64,000 bases of DNA from Fratercula arctica (lineage: Eukaryota > Chordata > Aves > Charadriiformes > Alcidae). The stretch covers positions 48,961,207 through 49,025,206 of the forward strand of contig CANTUZ010000006.1 of the NCBI GenBank assembly GCA_947846985.1. Reading direction: 5' to 3'. Position 1 is the first letter of the stretch. Every line of letters begins with the position of its first letter. This document shows, one piece after another, positions 35,099 to 46,154 of this stretch. The notes under the pieces are model-generated. The model was not told the DNA's origin. It saw only the letters and a program-made list of their open reading frames with translations, and searched no databases. Both the position numbers and the translations under genes were made by a program.

Positions 35099-35121
35099 GG
35101 GGGGGGAAAAAAAAAAAAAAA
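35099..35121. repeat. G8-A15 purine tract
   Basis: Eight G pass directly into fifteen A, giving a 23-bp pure purine run about 120 bases after the A20 tract. Confidence 0.92.
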
Positions 35122-36299
35122 GACTGACAAAGATCTTGCTTACCTCTGTCTTTCTGTTGTGCCCTGTGAGATCTGTGAGCGGAAAGAAGATGCTGCAGAT
35201 GTATACTGCGTGACTGCCGTTGCGTCCTCCTGTTACTGATTAGGTGGAGACAGCCGTTCCCCTAGAACGTGTATCATGAGTGCTGGAGCAGGCAGATCCC
35301 AGCACAGAAGTTGTCTGATATAAAGGTGTGGAGAGAACAGAATTGAGGGAAGTTCTGTGTGTATGCTCTAAATTTGCGGTTTCTTCCTTGTAAAGATGGG
35401 ATTTGAACGAGTACCACAATGCAGAACAGAGGAAGGGAAGATATTGTAGTGGTAGAAAGGTAGACGCTGTGGTGAAGAAAGGCTTTAGAAAACTAAAGGC
35501 AATTCAAACAGTAGGAAAGTGAGACCTTCACATGAGTAAAACAATGGGGTTTTTCCCTCCTATCATCTGTTGTTACAGACAAGTGCTCCTTAGTTATTCC
35601 GTGCTCCTCTCACGGCCTCACACTTCTACTGTCCTGGCTGTATTTTTTGGGAACGCTAAGATAATAACAGTGGAAAGGGAATGATGCCGGCATTTAATGT
35701 TGTGAAGAGCAGATGCAATTAAAGCATTTATTTAATTTGAGGGTGGATAATCCTCCCAAATGAGAGCCGCGTACTGACAGTTGTGAGACGTGGACTGTGT
35801 ATCCCAGAACACCAAGGGAAAAGCCAACCGTGGGAGTAGTTCCCTGGTAAAAGATAGTAACTGCTCTACGTGGGCCCCAGATCTCCTTCAGAGCAGGGTT
35901 AGCAAGCCAGCGGTGTCCCCAGCTCGCTCCTTACGGACAGGGTTATTGCCGGGGAGAGGAGAGCGACCGTCTACATTGCCCTGCTGGTGAAACGCAAGTA
36001 AGACTCACCAGTTATTTCCCCTGTTAGAAAACTGCCAGACGTGGTAAATATGCACAAACCAACTTCTCAACCCGTACGAGCTTTCTGGGGAGAAAAGTAA
36101 CAAATGGGCAGTCAGGTGGAGGAGGATATAAAGGTACATAGAACAATCCCATACGGAGCCAGACTTTTACTTCCACTGCTCAAGACAATGAACTTCTGCA
36201 GGTGAATGAACACCAGTGCGGCACTAATTCACGCAAGAATGACGCACGCCTTACTATAGGTTAAGGTAATGTGACAACTCAGACAACGTTGCAGACCAC

Positions 36300-37100
36300 A
36301 GTTAATGTCAGGTTCTGTAAAACCACTGGCATGCATACTTTAAGACCATACTTCAAGCAGCTTAATAGGAAATCATAATATGATTTTTAATGGCTTAACC
36401 TGTAATTTATTTTTCATTAACTACTCAAGTTCAATTTTGATACCGTAAAACTAAGTGTATTTTTGAAGCCTTTACTTTCATCAGTCATTTGATTTTTCCG
36501 ACACGTGGCATATGTAATTCAATGGTATTGGCTGCTCTGTTTTTAAATAATATTCTGTTTTCTAGAATACTGATATGATTGTATTTAGACATCTTTAAAA
36601 AATGTAGTGACAGCAATGTCAATCAAAAATGTGATTAAAAAAAAAGAAGACTTTCTTTACAATGAACAGCAGCAACTGAAACAAGTTAGAAATAAGGAAG
36701 GCAAAACCAGTATTGGAATACTTTGGTTTCATTCATACTGAAGTTTGTGGTGTTGCGGAAGAATTATATGGGCCTTGTATATAAGTTAATACTGCAGTAG
36801 ATCACCATTGCCATCTCCTGGTAAATAAACCATATAACTGTATTCTGGAGCTTTTTCTAAACAGTCGTATATTGTACAACTGTGGAGAGATTACACCATA
36901 AATAGGCAATAAAGGATTTAGGGTATTTATTGTGAGACTATCATTGCATTTTTATTCTTTGCTCACATAAGACCTTTATAAAGAACTGCATTACAGTTGA
37001 TAAATAGTGGCATTTGTTCCAATGCACTCTTTATGCTGAAAAGAAATACTGCTAGTTATGACTCTGTAAATTAAGGTGAGACGGTGGGTATTGTTGTGAT
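36300..37100. other. AT-rich, repeat-poor stretch; possible conserved noncoding DNA
   Basis: This 800-bp interval is AT-rich without simple-repeat decay, has no transposon trace and no open frame above 60 codons. It contains many short TAAT/ATTA words of the sort bound by homeodomain proteins, although such words are frequent by chance at this base composition. The call as conserved noncoding DNA is only a suggestion. Confidence 0.25.
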
Positions 37101-38400
37101 TGAAACAAATACCAGTGCTGCTTAAGAAAAACTCACCGTAATCAAAACAAATATAGACTCAGAGAGAAGGCATTAGTTTCCGCTGTATTGTGGTGGGACC
37201 GTGCTGTGGTAGTCAGCCAAGACAATGTCAAACAGCACTAAGCCACATTATGAAGCAACTGTGGGGATAACGGCAGTGACAACACTCAGCTGTCATTTCA
37301 CTGTCTGGTATTTTTAATCCTTTTTATTTTCTTGCTGTTTTCATTGTCCTTCCCACGGCCATTTCCCATTCCACTCCCTCTCTCTCACCAATGCTCCATT
37401 TTTGTCTTTGCGTGGCTACCTGAAACCTCCTGATAAAGGTTGTAAGCCCTCTCCTGCTCGGAGGGGCAAGGACTGGGCTCATCTTGAAGCCGGCGTGAAC
37501 AACCAGCCCCTCCCCAGCAGGACTGCCCGCGTGTCATGCCAAAGCCTGCAAATGCTCACCTTGCCCTGCAATCTCCCAGCCACGTGGGGAAGGAGGACGA
37601 GAAGTGTCTCCAACTCATTACCCTTCGGACGAGAGTGCAGCGCTCAATGTGATGTGGAGCCTTGATAAATCATCCTTTCAATCAAATCAGCAAACAAAGA
37701 GAAATGCTGTCTAGCTGACAATAAATTTCAGGCAGGTTCAGCAAGGAGTGACAGATTAGTTGAAAGCTTGTGCCTTGCTTTGTTTGTGTATTGCTTTTGC
37801 GAGGCTTCTTTCTGCAACAAAGTGAGCTCCTCTACGTGCAGCTCCATATCTACTGTCGGTGCTGACAATTAATATGACAGGGAACAACCCCTTTAACAAG
37901 TTTTTGCTTTTTTTTCCCTGGAAGCAGAAGAAATGTTGGTAATATTCTGGGAGAAAGTAGGGCTGAGGGTTTTCTGGTAACACTGAACCTTCTGAGGCCA
38001 GAGCTGCATCATGAAGAGCATCTACTTAAGAGTGGCCTTCGCGGTGGCGACAATTCAGTTGGTTTCTTTCAGCTCCGCAGCCACGCAGCCAAGACTGCAG
38101 GGGATGGGGTCAATCACAAACGCTGAAAAAGAGGATGATAAATGCAGAGAAAAGCAATGGCATTTTAGAGCTGCCACAGTGTCAGAAAGAGTAAAGATTA
38201 ACTGAAGCTCAGAAAGGACTGTGAGAAGTTGCTGGCTGTAGATACCTGGAAGGAAAGGAGAGCTTTGGACCGGGAGAACAGCATCTTGAGGGACTAATGA
38301 AAACACTTTTTTTCTCATCAACCTGCTACCCTCACAAGGGGACACGAACTTGGTCTTGGACTCACAAAGCCATTTAGAAACCAGTGTCTAGGGCAGGTTA
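37100..38400. other. Unique DNA, no gene recognised
   Basis: A GC-richer patch lies at about 37440-37660 with an 87-codon frame of no recognisable family. A very weak MIR-like stretch was seen at about 38195-38240 on the minus strand (AACTGAAGCTCAGAAAGG against the family's AACTGAGGCTCAGAGAGG). Confidence 0.45.
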
Positions 38401-38409
38401 CACTTGATG

Positions 38410-38450
38410 ATCATAATAGCTATTAAGGCCAAAAGGGACTGGAAAGCACA
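38410..38450 (-). mobile_element. Possible ancient CR1 3' end scrap, minus strand
   Basis: The plus strand reads TATTAAGGCCAAAAGGGACT. This is close to the minus strand of the old CR1 tail, which reads TTTTAAGGCCAGAAGGGACC. The expected CATAGATT octamer on its left is degraded to CATAATAG. Only about 40 bases can be aligned by eye. Confidence 0.4.
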
Positions 38451-39214
38451 TGCTTAATTATTAAAGTACCCCAGGGGATCTGGAATCAACACACAATACT
38501 AATGGTATCTCCAGTCACTGTTATTAGATTCTGCCTAGCAACTTTTCCCTGAAGCAACACTGTAATTATGTATTTATTTATTTTTATTTGCTTTAGGTGT
38601 TCTCCTCTCTTTAAAAATACAAATACTTCCTGTTGCAATGAAATTCAAAACCAAGTCACCTCAGTGAGGAAACGGTTAAAAACACAGGGGCAGAACTAGT
38701 AGCTTCCTTTGGAAGTTACAAGGAAAAATATAAATGCCTGTATTAGGGAGAAGGGGAAGAAAAATGAAAATTAGAAGCTGAGATATATTCCCATTTCTAC
38801 AGAGAGTGACTGCAGCTGAAAAGAAATCAAGAACCTGCTCATTCTGAGAGGCTGAGAAGAGTAGGTGCCCTCAAGGAAACCTGGGCTTAAAACAAGCCAG
38901 AATAACAATGAGGAATGCAGTTCCCACTGCCCTGTCCATGAAAAGGGACCAGGTTTCCATGAGACACATGACAGAACGTGCTTCTGTTGCCTCCCATGCC
39001 CTTCCAGGATCCAAAGATGAAAGTTGGAGTGCGCTCAGTTATGAGTGTTTTGGCAGCCAAGGTTCCTCCAAAACACTTGCCAGCCCTGGAACATCCCTCT
39101 GCCTTTGACCTGTAGCAAGTACAGCAATACTACACCTATCGATGGGCAGATAATAACCGGGAGGAATTACTAAATCATTTCAGGCAGTGAAATGTAAGGT
39201 GAATTAAGGAAACA

Positions 39215-39440
39215 ATAGTCGCCAGTGCTGGTTTGTGCAGCTACAGTGCAATAAGGCTGTGGTCTTCCAAGGCACAGTGCTAGGTGCCACCCTATTTGCA
39301 ATGTCCATAGACCCATTCGTTCCTCAATTGGCTCCTTTCTCAGAAGCGGTGCTTTACGATACCAAACCAGCCAGCAGGCTACATTCTGGGCAGTGCTAGC
39401 AACGGGTTGGCAAACCTAAGACACAAAAAAATGAAGGTTC
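39215..39440 (+). mobile_element. Ancient CR1-like LINE, reverse-transcriptase core remnant
   Basis: From 39271 one frame reads GTVLGATLFAMSIDPF, against the family's G(S/T)VLGP-LFNIFI-DL motif just before the catalytic site. About 58 bases later TACGATACCAAAC stands where the family has GATGATACCAAAC, which encodes the FADDTK catalytic loop. The two catalytic aspartates are not both kept and the frame is broken between the motifs. Further downstream a GAAGGTTCAATGACC stretch may correspond to the family's MKFN segment. The remnant covers the same part of ORF2 as the start of the 10.9-kb remnant but is a separate insertion. Confidence 0.5.
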
Positions 39441-39886
39441 AATGACCCTGAGCACCAAACGCCTGCAGGACAGCAGTGGCAAACGTTGCAGTTCATTGCT
39501 GCTGGGGCAGGTTCACCACCTCCTCAGCCCTGCCTGGCTGCCGGCACCCGCCTTGATGAAAAACGCCTGTCTGTTCTTTGCACGTCTCGGAACCAGTGTA
39601 AGGAGATCAACTTAAAGCAGATTCAGGTTGCTATCATTTTCACCTCTTCCAGCACTATATCGCCTGTCAAGGAGGAAATAAACTTTGACTATTCTCTTAC
39701 ATTTACGTTGGCTATTTCCTTATGGGAAACAGTTTGACTTGGCATGCCGGAGTCATTAACCACAGCTTGACTGTCAACAGTTGCTGCAAATCATCCAACT
39801 ATAAAAATGAAAACACAGGGATTCTCAGAGACATTAAGTTTGCAGTGGCATGAGAGGAAATGTGGATAGCATGAAATCTTTAGGGA

Positions 39887-39927
39887 ATATACGTACGTAC
39901 ATATATACACATACATATATACATATG
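39887..39927. repeat. 41-bp strictly alternating purine-pyrimidine tract
   Basis: Every base from 39887 to 39927 alternates purine and pyrimidine. The tract is made of AT, AC and CG steps (it includes ATACGTACGTACATATATAC). It is a dinucleotide-type repeat with mixed units, and such tracts can adopt left-handed DNA under supercoiling. Confidence 0.9.
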
Positions 39928-40716
39928 AGGGAGAGCAAGCGCCTCAGCCTACACTAGTAACCACGTTCTATTTCCAAGGCTACCCATGCGGCAGGAAAGG
40001 ATAGAAACTCTCTGATCTTTTTTTTAATATGGTTTTAAGGTCTAAAAAACAGGAGATGGAAAATAACCTTAAGCGACTTCTTTGCACAATAGAAGTGAGG
40101 GCTGCAAGACTGACCTGCCCCTTTCCCTTGAGACTGCATTTTCAGTAATTGTGCTTAAAATATATTCCTTAAAGAAAAGGAGGAGGTAGGAAGGGGAGAC
40201 AGGGACAAAACAATATTTCAAAGACTTAACAGATCGTTGCTGACTGTCCATCTTATCTTTCTATGTCACATTTTGGAGGATTGTGAGTTTACTATTAAGC
40301 ACTGCACATTTTCCTTAGCATGCATGAGCGGGAAGACAACAATTCAAGCCTTTACATTCTAAAAGAAGGACGTTTTAAAACAGTCTTTGGGACAGATAAG
40401 CCAGAGGTACATTTGAGAAATGCAGAAAAATGTGTCTTCATAGAATTGACCGCACTATCTAACAAGTCCTATATAGCAGGATTATACTCTATGGCTTACA
40501 AGAGTATTGATCTGTGTGTACTCCTCAGCGGTGTTACATCCATTTTAACATTGATCTCCGTTTCATTACACCACTGCATCATGCACTCTCAGTGTCATCT
40601 CAGTGCCCCTCTAAAATCTGAGCATCTTCAGTTGCTGTCAAGCTGTACAGATGCATTGTGCAGCTTGCAACTCAAAACATCAATTTCAAAGCCGATTTAT
40701 CCACAAATTATGCCCT

Positions 40717-40731
40717 CCCCCCCCCCCCCCC
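40717..40731. repeat. C15 tract
   Basis: An uninterrupted run of 15 C, the longest C or G homopolymer in the window, followed by TTTTAAAA. Homopolymers of this kind are error-prone in sequencing, so the exact length is uncertain. Confidence 0.9.
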
Positions 40732-42278
40732 TTTTAAAATAGTACCAAGGACCTACCATGCCTTAAGCCTCCAAAGCAAGGTAAATAAAGAGCGAAGAAG
40801 ACATTGGCAAGTGCTTTTTCTTCGAAGAATTTTTTTACTCTGTGCATTGTTTGTGTTACCTTTCAAAGAAGCTTGAAAATACCATTTCTTTTCCTCACGG
40901 CTTCTTTCTATCCCATTTGGAAAACATTGATTTTGCTTCCCCCTGTGATTCTTATGCAGCACAAGTAAACATGGCTCTGTTTAATATATGTCCAGGTCTG
41001 TGCAACGCCATCAAATTCACTATAGCTCTGAGAGAGAAACCAGTCTCTTTGTTGGCTTCTAGCATTCCTACAACACAATGCAAAGTATCATGGTTCCTGC
41101 AGGTCCGGAGAGGTTACTGGGTTTGTTAATTTGCTTATGCACGGCTCTGTTCTTCAGAGCACATGGCTGAGCACCAGGGCCTCATAAATTCTGACGTCAG
41201 CTTTAACAACTTGCTGTTGTTCAGTTGCAATCCGGCTACAGAGATACAAGGATACATGGATCAAAAGCTAATTGCACAAAACATGGTGCAAATATAGGAG
41301 CGAAAAGCCTTTTTGCCTAACGGGTTAACAAAATAGTACACATGATATTGGGCTTATCACCTAAACCTCTGCTCCGAGTTTGCTTACTGTTTGATTGGTG
41401 TAAGTTAGAGATGAGTCTGTCATCTTCAGGCTTGTAAATATGAGGACAAAAGCCTTAAAAACCTACTACAGCTCCCACCTCCTTTCCTGCTGAGTGTGTC
41501 TTCAAGAGCGTGTGCAGACTTGCTGGTTCCGACTGTATTCTGTAATTCTGGGCAAAAGATATCTGATCTTGCAGCCGTCTAATTGTGCCAGCCCGGGGAT
41601 CTCGGGCAGGACATCTCAACACTTGTACCTTGGCTGTTCCACAGCAATCACCCTCGACTTCACTGTGGGATGGACTTCTGCGTCCTAACCTTCACATCTT
41701 TGAAACAGGTATAACATTTATCCACCCGAGTGGAGAAAAATACTTTGTTTTTCCCTTGCCTGTGTGTTGTAACAAACATGAACAACTATTATTTTAATCT
41801 TCATGATTCCCAAGTTTTTTCTCTATGAATTCCCTTTCTCTGCTTTCACACAGCTCTTGCTTTTGCTTGTCAGTATTTCACTGTCAACCTATGTTATTGT
41901 AGCCCTTTTCCTCCTTTAAAACAGCAATGCCATATTTTATTGCTGCCAATCCAAGCCTCAGCACTTCAGCTACTGCACCATGGACCCTGATTCGGTGTTT
42001 AAAAGATGGGAATCTTTCCAAGGACATCCTTAGGCACTGGCACTGGATCAGACACTATACGCAAGGACGGATTTCTCATATCCGTAGGTTAACTTCTGAA
42101 AGAAAAAGGCTCTATCCAGCGGGAGAGTTACTCACCAAGCTAATATTTTATGCATTGAGCTCCAGAGTGTCGCAAGATGATTTTAAGTACCACAGCAGAC
42201 AGAGTCATTCCATATAATGAGTTAGTTCTTTAAACTGTTACCTCACTTACCACCGAAGCAACTAATCAGGACAAGAAG

Positions 42279-42301
42279 AAAAAAAAAAAATAAAATAAAA
42301 T
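42279..42301. repeat. A12 then (TAAAA)2 tract
   Basis: A run of 12 A followed by two TAAAA units. It is a simple low-complexity repeat. Confidence 0.88.
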
Positions 42302-44355
42302 AGTGCTCATGCACTGCCATACCACAATGCATTACTGCTCACATCTCAAATTCCTTTTCTTACAAAGATTAGATCTCAAAAACCCAGAGGGCTTTTAACT
42401 TGCTTGCACTACCCTTTTTTAATTGCATACAATAGGAGCTGACAGGCTACCAGTCAGGGAGACATCATTTTCACAGAAATTGCACATAAAAGATCCAGTA
42501 GCTACATAAATATAAACATGTCATTTATAGAAAGGGGTCCATCTTTTAAAAGTATGGACATGTAACACTGTTCTTAAATTAAAACATCAACAACAAAAAT
42601 ATCATTTCAGCTTCACCAGTTACTACTGCGGGCATGGGCTGACCGGAGGAAACACGGTCCTGAGCAAAAGAAAACACGCTGGCTGGTTCCAAAACTACTG
42701 CTTGTTAATACATGTCCAAAGGATACATTCAATATTTTATTATTTATTTTGAAAATAATTGCAAGACCATCCGACACAGGTATTGGGGCTCGCTGTAGCT
42801 AGTTTGCTCAGTATTCAGATACTGAAGCTGCGAATGTCAACCTTTTGCCAATCAACTTTTTCGTCTCTCCTGGATAGGAGAGCACCCTTTTCTCTGTGCT
42901 GTGTCATAAAGATGGTGTAATTGAGGAGGAAGAGGAGAAAGGGGGTGTCATTTCACAAATGATTCAGTTACAGTCATTCCTCTCTTCCCACTTATTTCAC
43001 TGAGTATCTGACAATCAAGAAAGGTGCAATTATCTAAAGTGAAGAAACTGCAATATTAACAGAAATAGCATTTTGCCACAGAGATTAAACATGGAACTTC
43101 AAGGGCTCATTTATCAATGTGTTTCTTACATGTTACAGGTAATCTCTGAAAATCAGTAGAGTTACGCAACCGGGAAAGACAGTGATTAATGAGATCTTGC
43201 TTCTGAAGGACATATTTCAGGTGAAAGGAAACAAAAGTAGAACAGACAAGTGCCAAGGGCCAATGAGACAAAAGCTTAATTGTAACCATCATGAACTAAT
43301 TCACAGACGGGTTATAGGGCTACACAAGATGCAGAAAAATGTTCTGTGATTTTATGCTCTCTTATTTTGTGAGTGCAGCAAAGAAACGGCCAGTCTACGT
43401 GGTTGCCATAGTAATGTAAACTGTTATTTAAAATACATTTCTGATGCTGGGAGAAATTGCAGGGCCAAGGCTCTCAGTGGCAGCGTATTGTGCAAACAGG
43501 CCCTTCCATTCCCACTGCACTTTGAAAGCTTGGGGAAGTTTGGCTGAAGAAATGTAACTACCTCTCTTTCCTCAGCCTACAGCTCGTCTTTGTTTATGTC
43601 TCAACTTTTCAACGCTCTTTTCTATTTGCAGTCTTCCTTCATTTTACTTTTACTACTGCTTGCCATCCAGCTTAATCCATGGGTATTTTATTTCCCCTGG
43701 CTCCACTATTCTCTTCCAGTTTCATTACGGGAAACTTTGCCTTCACTTTTGCAGCCCCCAGCACTGTGACACCAGAATGACTTTCAAAAAGTAATTCATT
43801 AGCAGCTATCATAATAATAACTTTCAGTCAAGAATGACTAATTGTAGAGGATTGCCTTGATGGACATAGTGATCTGCTGCACGTTCGCAATCAATGGCTA
43901 CTGCGATGAAATCTCAAGCCCGTGTTTGGATATGTGACACTCCATTATAACAGATATTCAAATACCATTAATTTACTAATTTCCTAATCTTCCACTCCAG
44001 CATTCAGTCAGATGAGTTCTTGACAGGAGGAAGCCACAGGCAGATGAAAGGAGGAGAGAAATGGGAAATGTAAAGGGAGAGGCAGAATAAACTGTGAAGT
44101 GAAGCTGTCGGCGTTTCCTAAGTGCCCTCCCTCAAAGGCACCATTACTCACGGTGGCTCTGCCCTCCACCCCGTCCCAGGCTGTTAAGATTCAGCTGGAT
44201 GCCACGATTGTAAATTTTAGTTATCTGGAAGTATTTGAAGTTGTGGGAGATTATACTATGTCCATTAGTTTTGAAAAGGTTCTTCAATAGGTGGAAACAG
44301 AGACATACTCAGACGACCCCAAGAGGCAAAGAGCTCTGCAGAGGAATGGAGGATA

Positions 44356-44484
44356 ATCATAGAACCACAGAATGGTTTGGGTTGGAAGGGACCTTCAACA
44401 TCATCTAGTTCTGACCCCCCTGCCCTGGGCAGGGACACCTCCCCCCAGAGCAGGTTGCTCGAAGGCCTATCCAACCTGGCCTCA
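44356..44484 (-). mobile_element. CR1 LINE 3' end, minus strand, GGGCAGGGACACC subtype
   Basis: The plus strand begins ATCATAGAACCACAGAATGG, then GGTTGGAAGGGACCTTCAAC, and continues TGCCCTGGGCAGGGACACCT and CAGGTTGCTCGAAGGCC. This is the reverse complement of a CR1 tail whose 3' UTR has the common GTGTCCCTGCCC block. The block is absent from the copies at 14, 17, 24 and 45 kb, so this is a different CR1 subtype. The recognisable part ends in CCAACCTGGCCTC, and ORF2 is not reached. Confidence 0.92.
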
Positions 44485-44489
44485 AAAAG

Positions 44490-44690
44490 GCACCAGGAGC
44501 AAAGGGAAAGCTCTTTCCCTCTCCCAGTGAAGCAGAAGTCTGGTCTTCCCTTGCTTGGTTGGGTAAATGGGTTTAAACAAGAAGTCAAGTCAAATTACTG
44601 GAATTTCCTAGGTGTAAGACCAATTACAGAGAGCAAGCATTTCATCCCGTGATAACTGTGTCCCATCCCTTTGTTTATTGCCTCTGCGCT
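44490..44690. other. Unique DNA between CR1 and a CpG-dense pocket
   Basis: Nothing recognised. It could contain further decayed CR1 body, but no motif was visible. Confidence 0.4.
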
Positions 44691-44699
44691 CCCTTTTGG

Positions 44700-44815
44700 A
44701 ACGGCGCAGCACAGCCCGAACCCCGGCGGTGTGCTGAGGCAGCCCGTGCGGGAGCCGCACGCCCACAGGCGGCGCGGTCAGAGCATCAGGTGCCGAGAAC
44801 ATCTCGGACTCCCAG
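44700..44815. other. CpG-dense GC-rich pocket
   Basis: I count 14 CpG in about 115 bases, in a region whose flanks have only a few per several hundred bases. The pocket lies between two minus-strand CR1 ends. Short frames cross it on both strands (up to 85 codons) and none has a recognisable family. It is too short for a standard CpG island. It may be a small regulatory element, the GC-rich relic of a mobile element, or an exon I do not recognise. Confidence 0.6.
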
Positions 44816-45521
44816 TGCTGCAGGATGCAGAGCTGGTGTGGAGAAGGGATTAAAACCAAAGCAAGAGCATCGTTACAGCAGTGCCGGCTGTCCCTGCTAT
44901 TTTTAATGTGGTGCTGGCATTTTCATTATAAGCTCATACTTCCAGGTTTTATAACTCAATCATAAAAAATTGCTGAGGGCTAAATATTGGCAAGCAGCTC
45001 GGCTTGCCAAAAAGATGAAGGATTTCCAGAGTGCAGAGAGAGGGAGGGAGTCTCAGACTCTGCTTATTCCAGTGGGAAAGTGATTCCAACACGAACAGGG
45101 CTATACCAACAAGCAGCCCCTGCCAGGAACTTTGCATAATATGCCAGAAGGCCCGTAGCCACATGCTAAAGCCACAGGCGCAGTCCAGAGGCACTTCACT
45201 GGAATCCACGAAACAAAATCAAAATGCCTGACTCCTCCCCACACTTCAGCTACAATACTTGCTTTTTGCCTTAGATCTATTTTGAACCCCAAAACTGGTG
45301 TTATAACCCAGTGCTGCTACCCAGCACAGACCTCCAGCTGTTTGACGCTGCTGTATGAGCCGACACGAAGATTCAGCTCTGACATTCTGGTGGTGTTTAA
45401 CAGCCCTTGTAGGAACCGGAGCCCAAAGAGGCAACCAGGCAAGCCAACAAGGGCTCTGCCTCCAAGCTTTCCTACGTCAGTTCTCTGCAACGCAGCCTAC
45501 CTGCACGGGTCACGGTGCAGA

Positions 45522-45621
45522 TAGAATCATGGAATCATGGAATCGCTCGGGTTGGAAGGGACCTTTCAGATCATCGAGTCCAACCGTCAACCCGACTCTG
45601 ACAAAACCCATCACTAAACCA
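45522..45621 (-). mobile_element. CR1 LINE 3' end, minus strand, same type as the 17- and 24-kb copies
   Basis: The plus strand reads AGAATCATGGAATCATGGAA, then GGTTGGAAGGGACCTTTCAG, then GAGTCCAACCGTCAACCCGA, and ends in CATCACTAAACC. The last segment is the reverse complement of the ORF2 stop (GGTTTAGTGATG). The 3' UTR (GTCAGAGT, GGTTGACGGTTGGACTC, GATCTGAAAGGTCCC) matches the 24-kb copy block by block. The copy is truncated about at the ORF2 stop, so only the 3' UTR remains. Confidence 0.93.
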
Positions 45622-45801
45622 GTGCGACGCTGCGTGTGAACTGAAAGATGAAAAATGAGAAGCATTATTAAAGGGCTATATGCTCCCACGTGGAGCTTCA
45701 TTAAAAAGTTAGAGGCAAACGGAATGGCCTCCACTTTTTTTCACAGGATAGCACCTGTAAAAATCAGTTTGAAAGTGTAACCCTATATATATGGTAATGA
45801 G

Positions 45802-45822
45802 ATATATATATATATATATGTG
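45802..45822. repeat. (AT)n dinucleotide repeat
   Basis: About nine AT units passing into GTG, alternating purine and pyrimidine throughout. It is a plain microsatellite and may be polymorphic. Confidence 0.92.
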
Positions 45823-46131
45823 ACTACTGTGACCTCATCATCGTACCGCAATAAAAATTGAAAAATAGAAAAATAATGTCTAGGTGAAATAGCAGAAAGA
45901 ACGAAAGAGTTCCACCATTCCGCACACATTCCTTCTATTCTCTTACAGCCCAGTGATCTCATCTGCATGAATGGCTCTCATAAAGTTAACTGGTTTATGA
46001 CAGAACTATGCTATTTTAGATGCACTATTTTATATGCTGCTTTTCAATGCAGTATATTGAACAGAAAATTTGAATTTCTTGAAAAAACAACAAAACAAGT
46101 ATTTACTAAGAAGACTATTATTTTGTGGGGG

Positions 46132-46154
46132 AAAAAAAAAAAAAAGAAAAAAAA
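46132..46154. repeat. A14-G-A8 tract
   Basis: An A-tract interrupted once by G, preceded by GTGGGGG. It is low complexity. Confidence 0.9.

Larger units (their letters stand above)
34214..36300. other. Unique DNA with two A-tracts, no gene recognised
   Basis: The two homopolymer tracts at 34956 and 35099 are listed separately. A weak MIR-like scrap is visible at about 35378-35410. Open frames reach 124 codons on the minus strand (34653-35027), but that frame contains a phenylalanine run encoded by the A-tract and is not credible. Confidence 0.5.
39450..44350. other. Unique DNA with simple repeats, no gene recognised
   Basis: Three simple tracts in this interval, at 39887, 40717 and 42279, are listed separately. 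The longest frame, 140 codons at 40320-40742, starts at an ATG with A at -3 but ends through the poly(C) tract as a proline string and matches nothing I know. Confidence 0.5.

Noticed and set aside
40320..40742. 140-codon ATG-initiated frame
   Set aside because: It ends through the C15 tract as a proline run. There is no domain beyond one hydrophobic stretch, and the length is within chance for this much DNA.
44608..44906. Frames across the CpG pocket as a coding exon
   Set aside because: Three frames on two strands are open only because the DNA is GC-rich. No recognisable peptide. It is kept as a composition feature instead.
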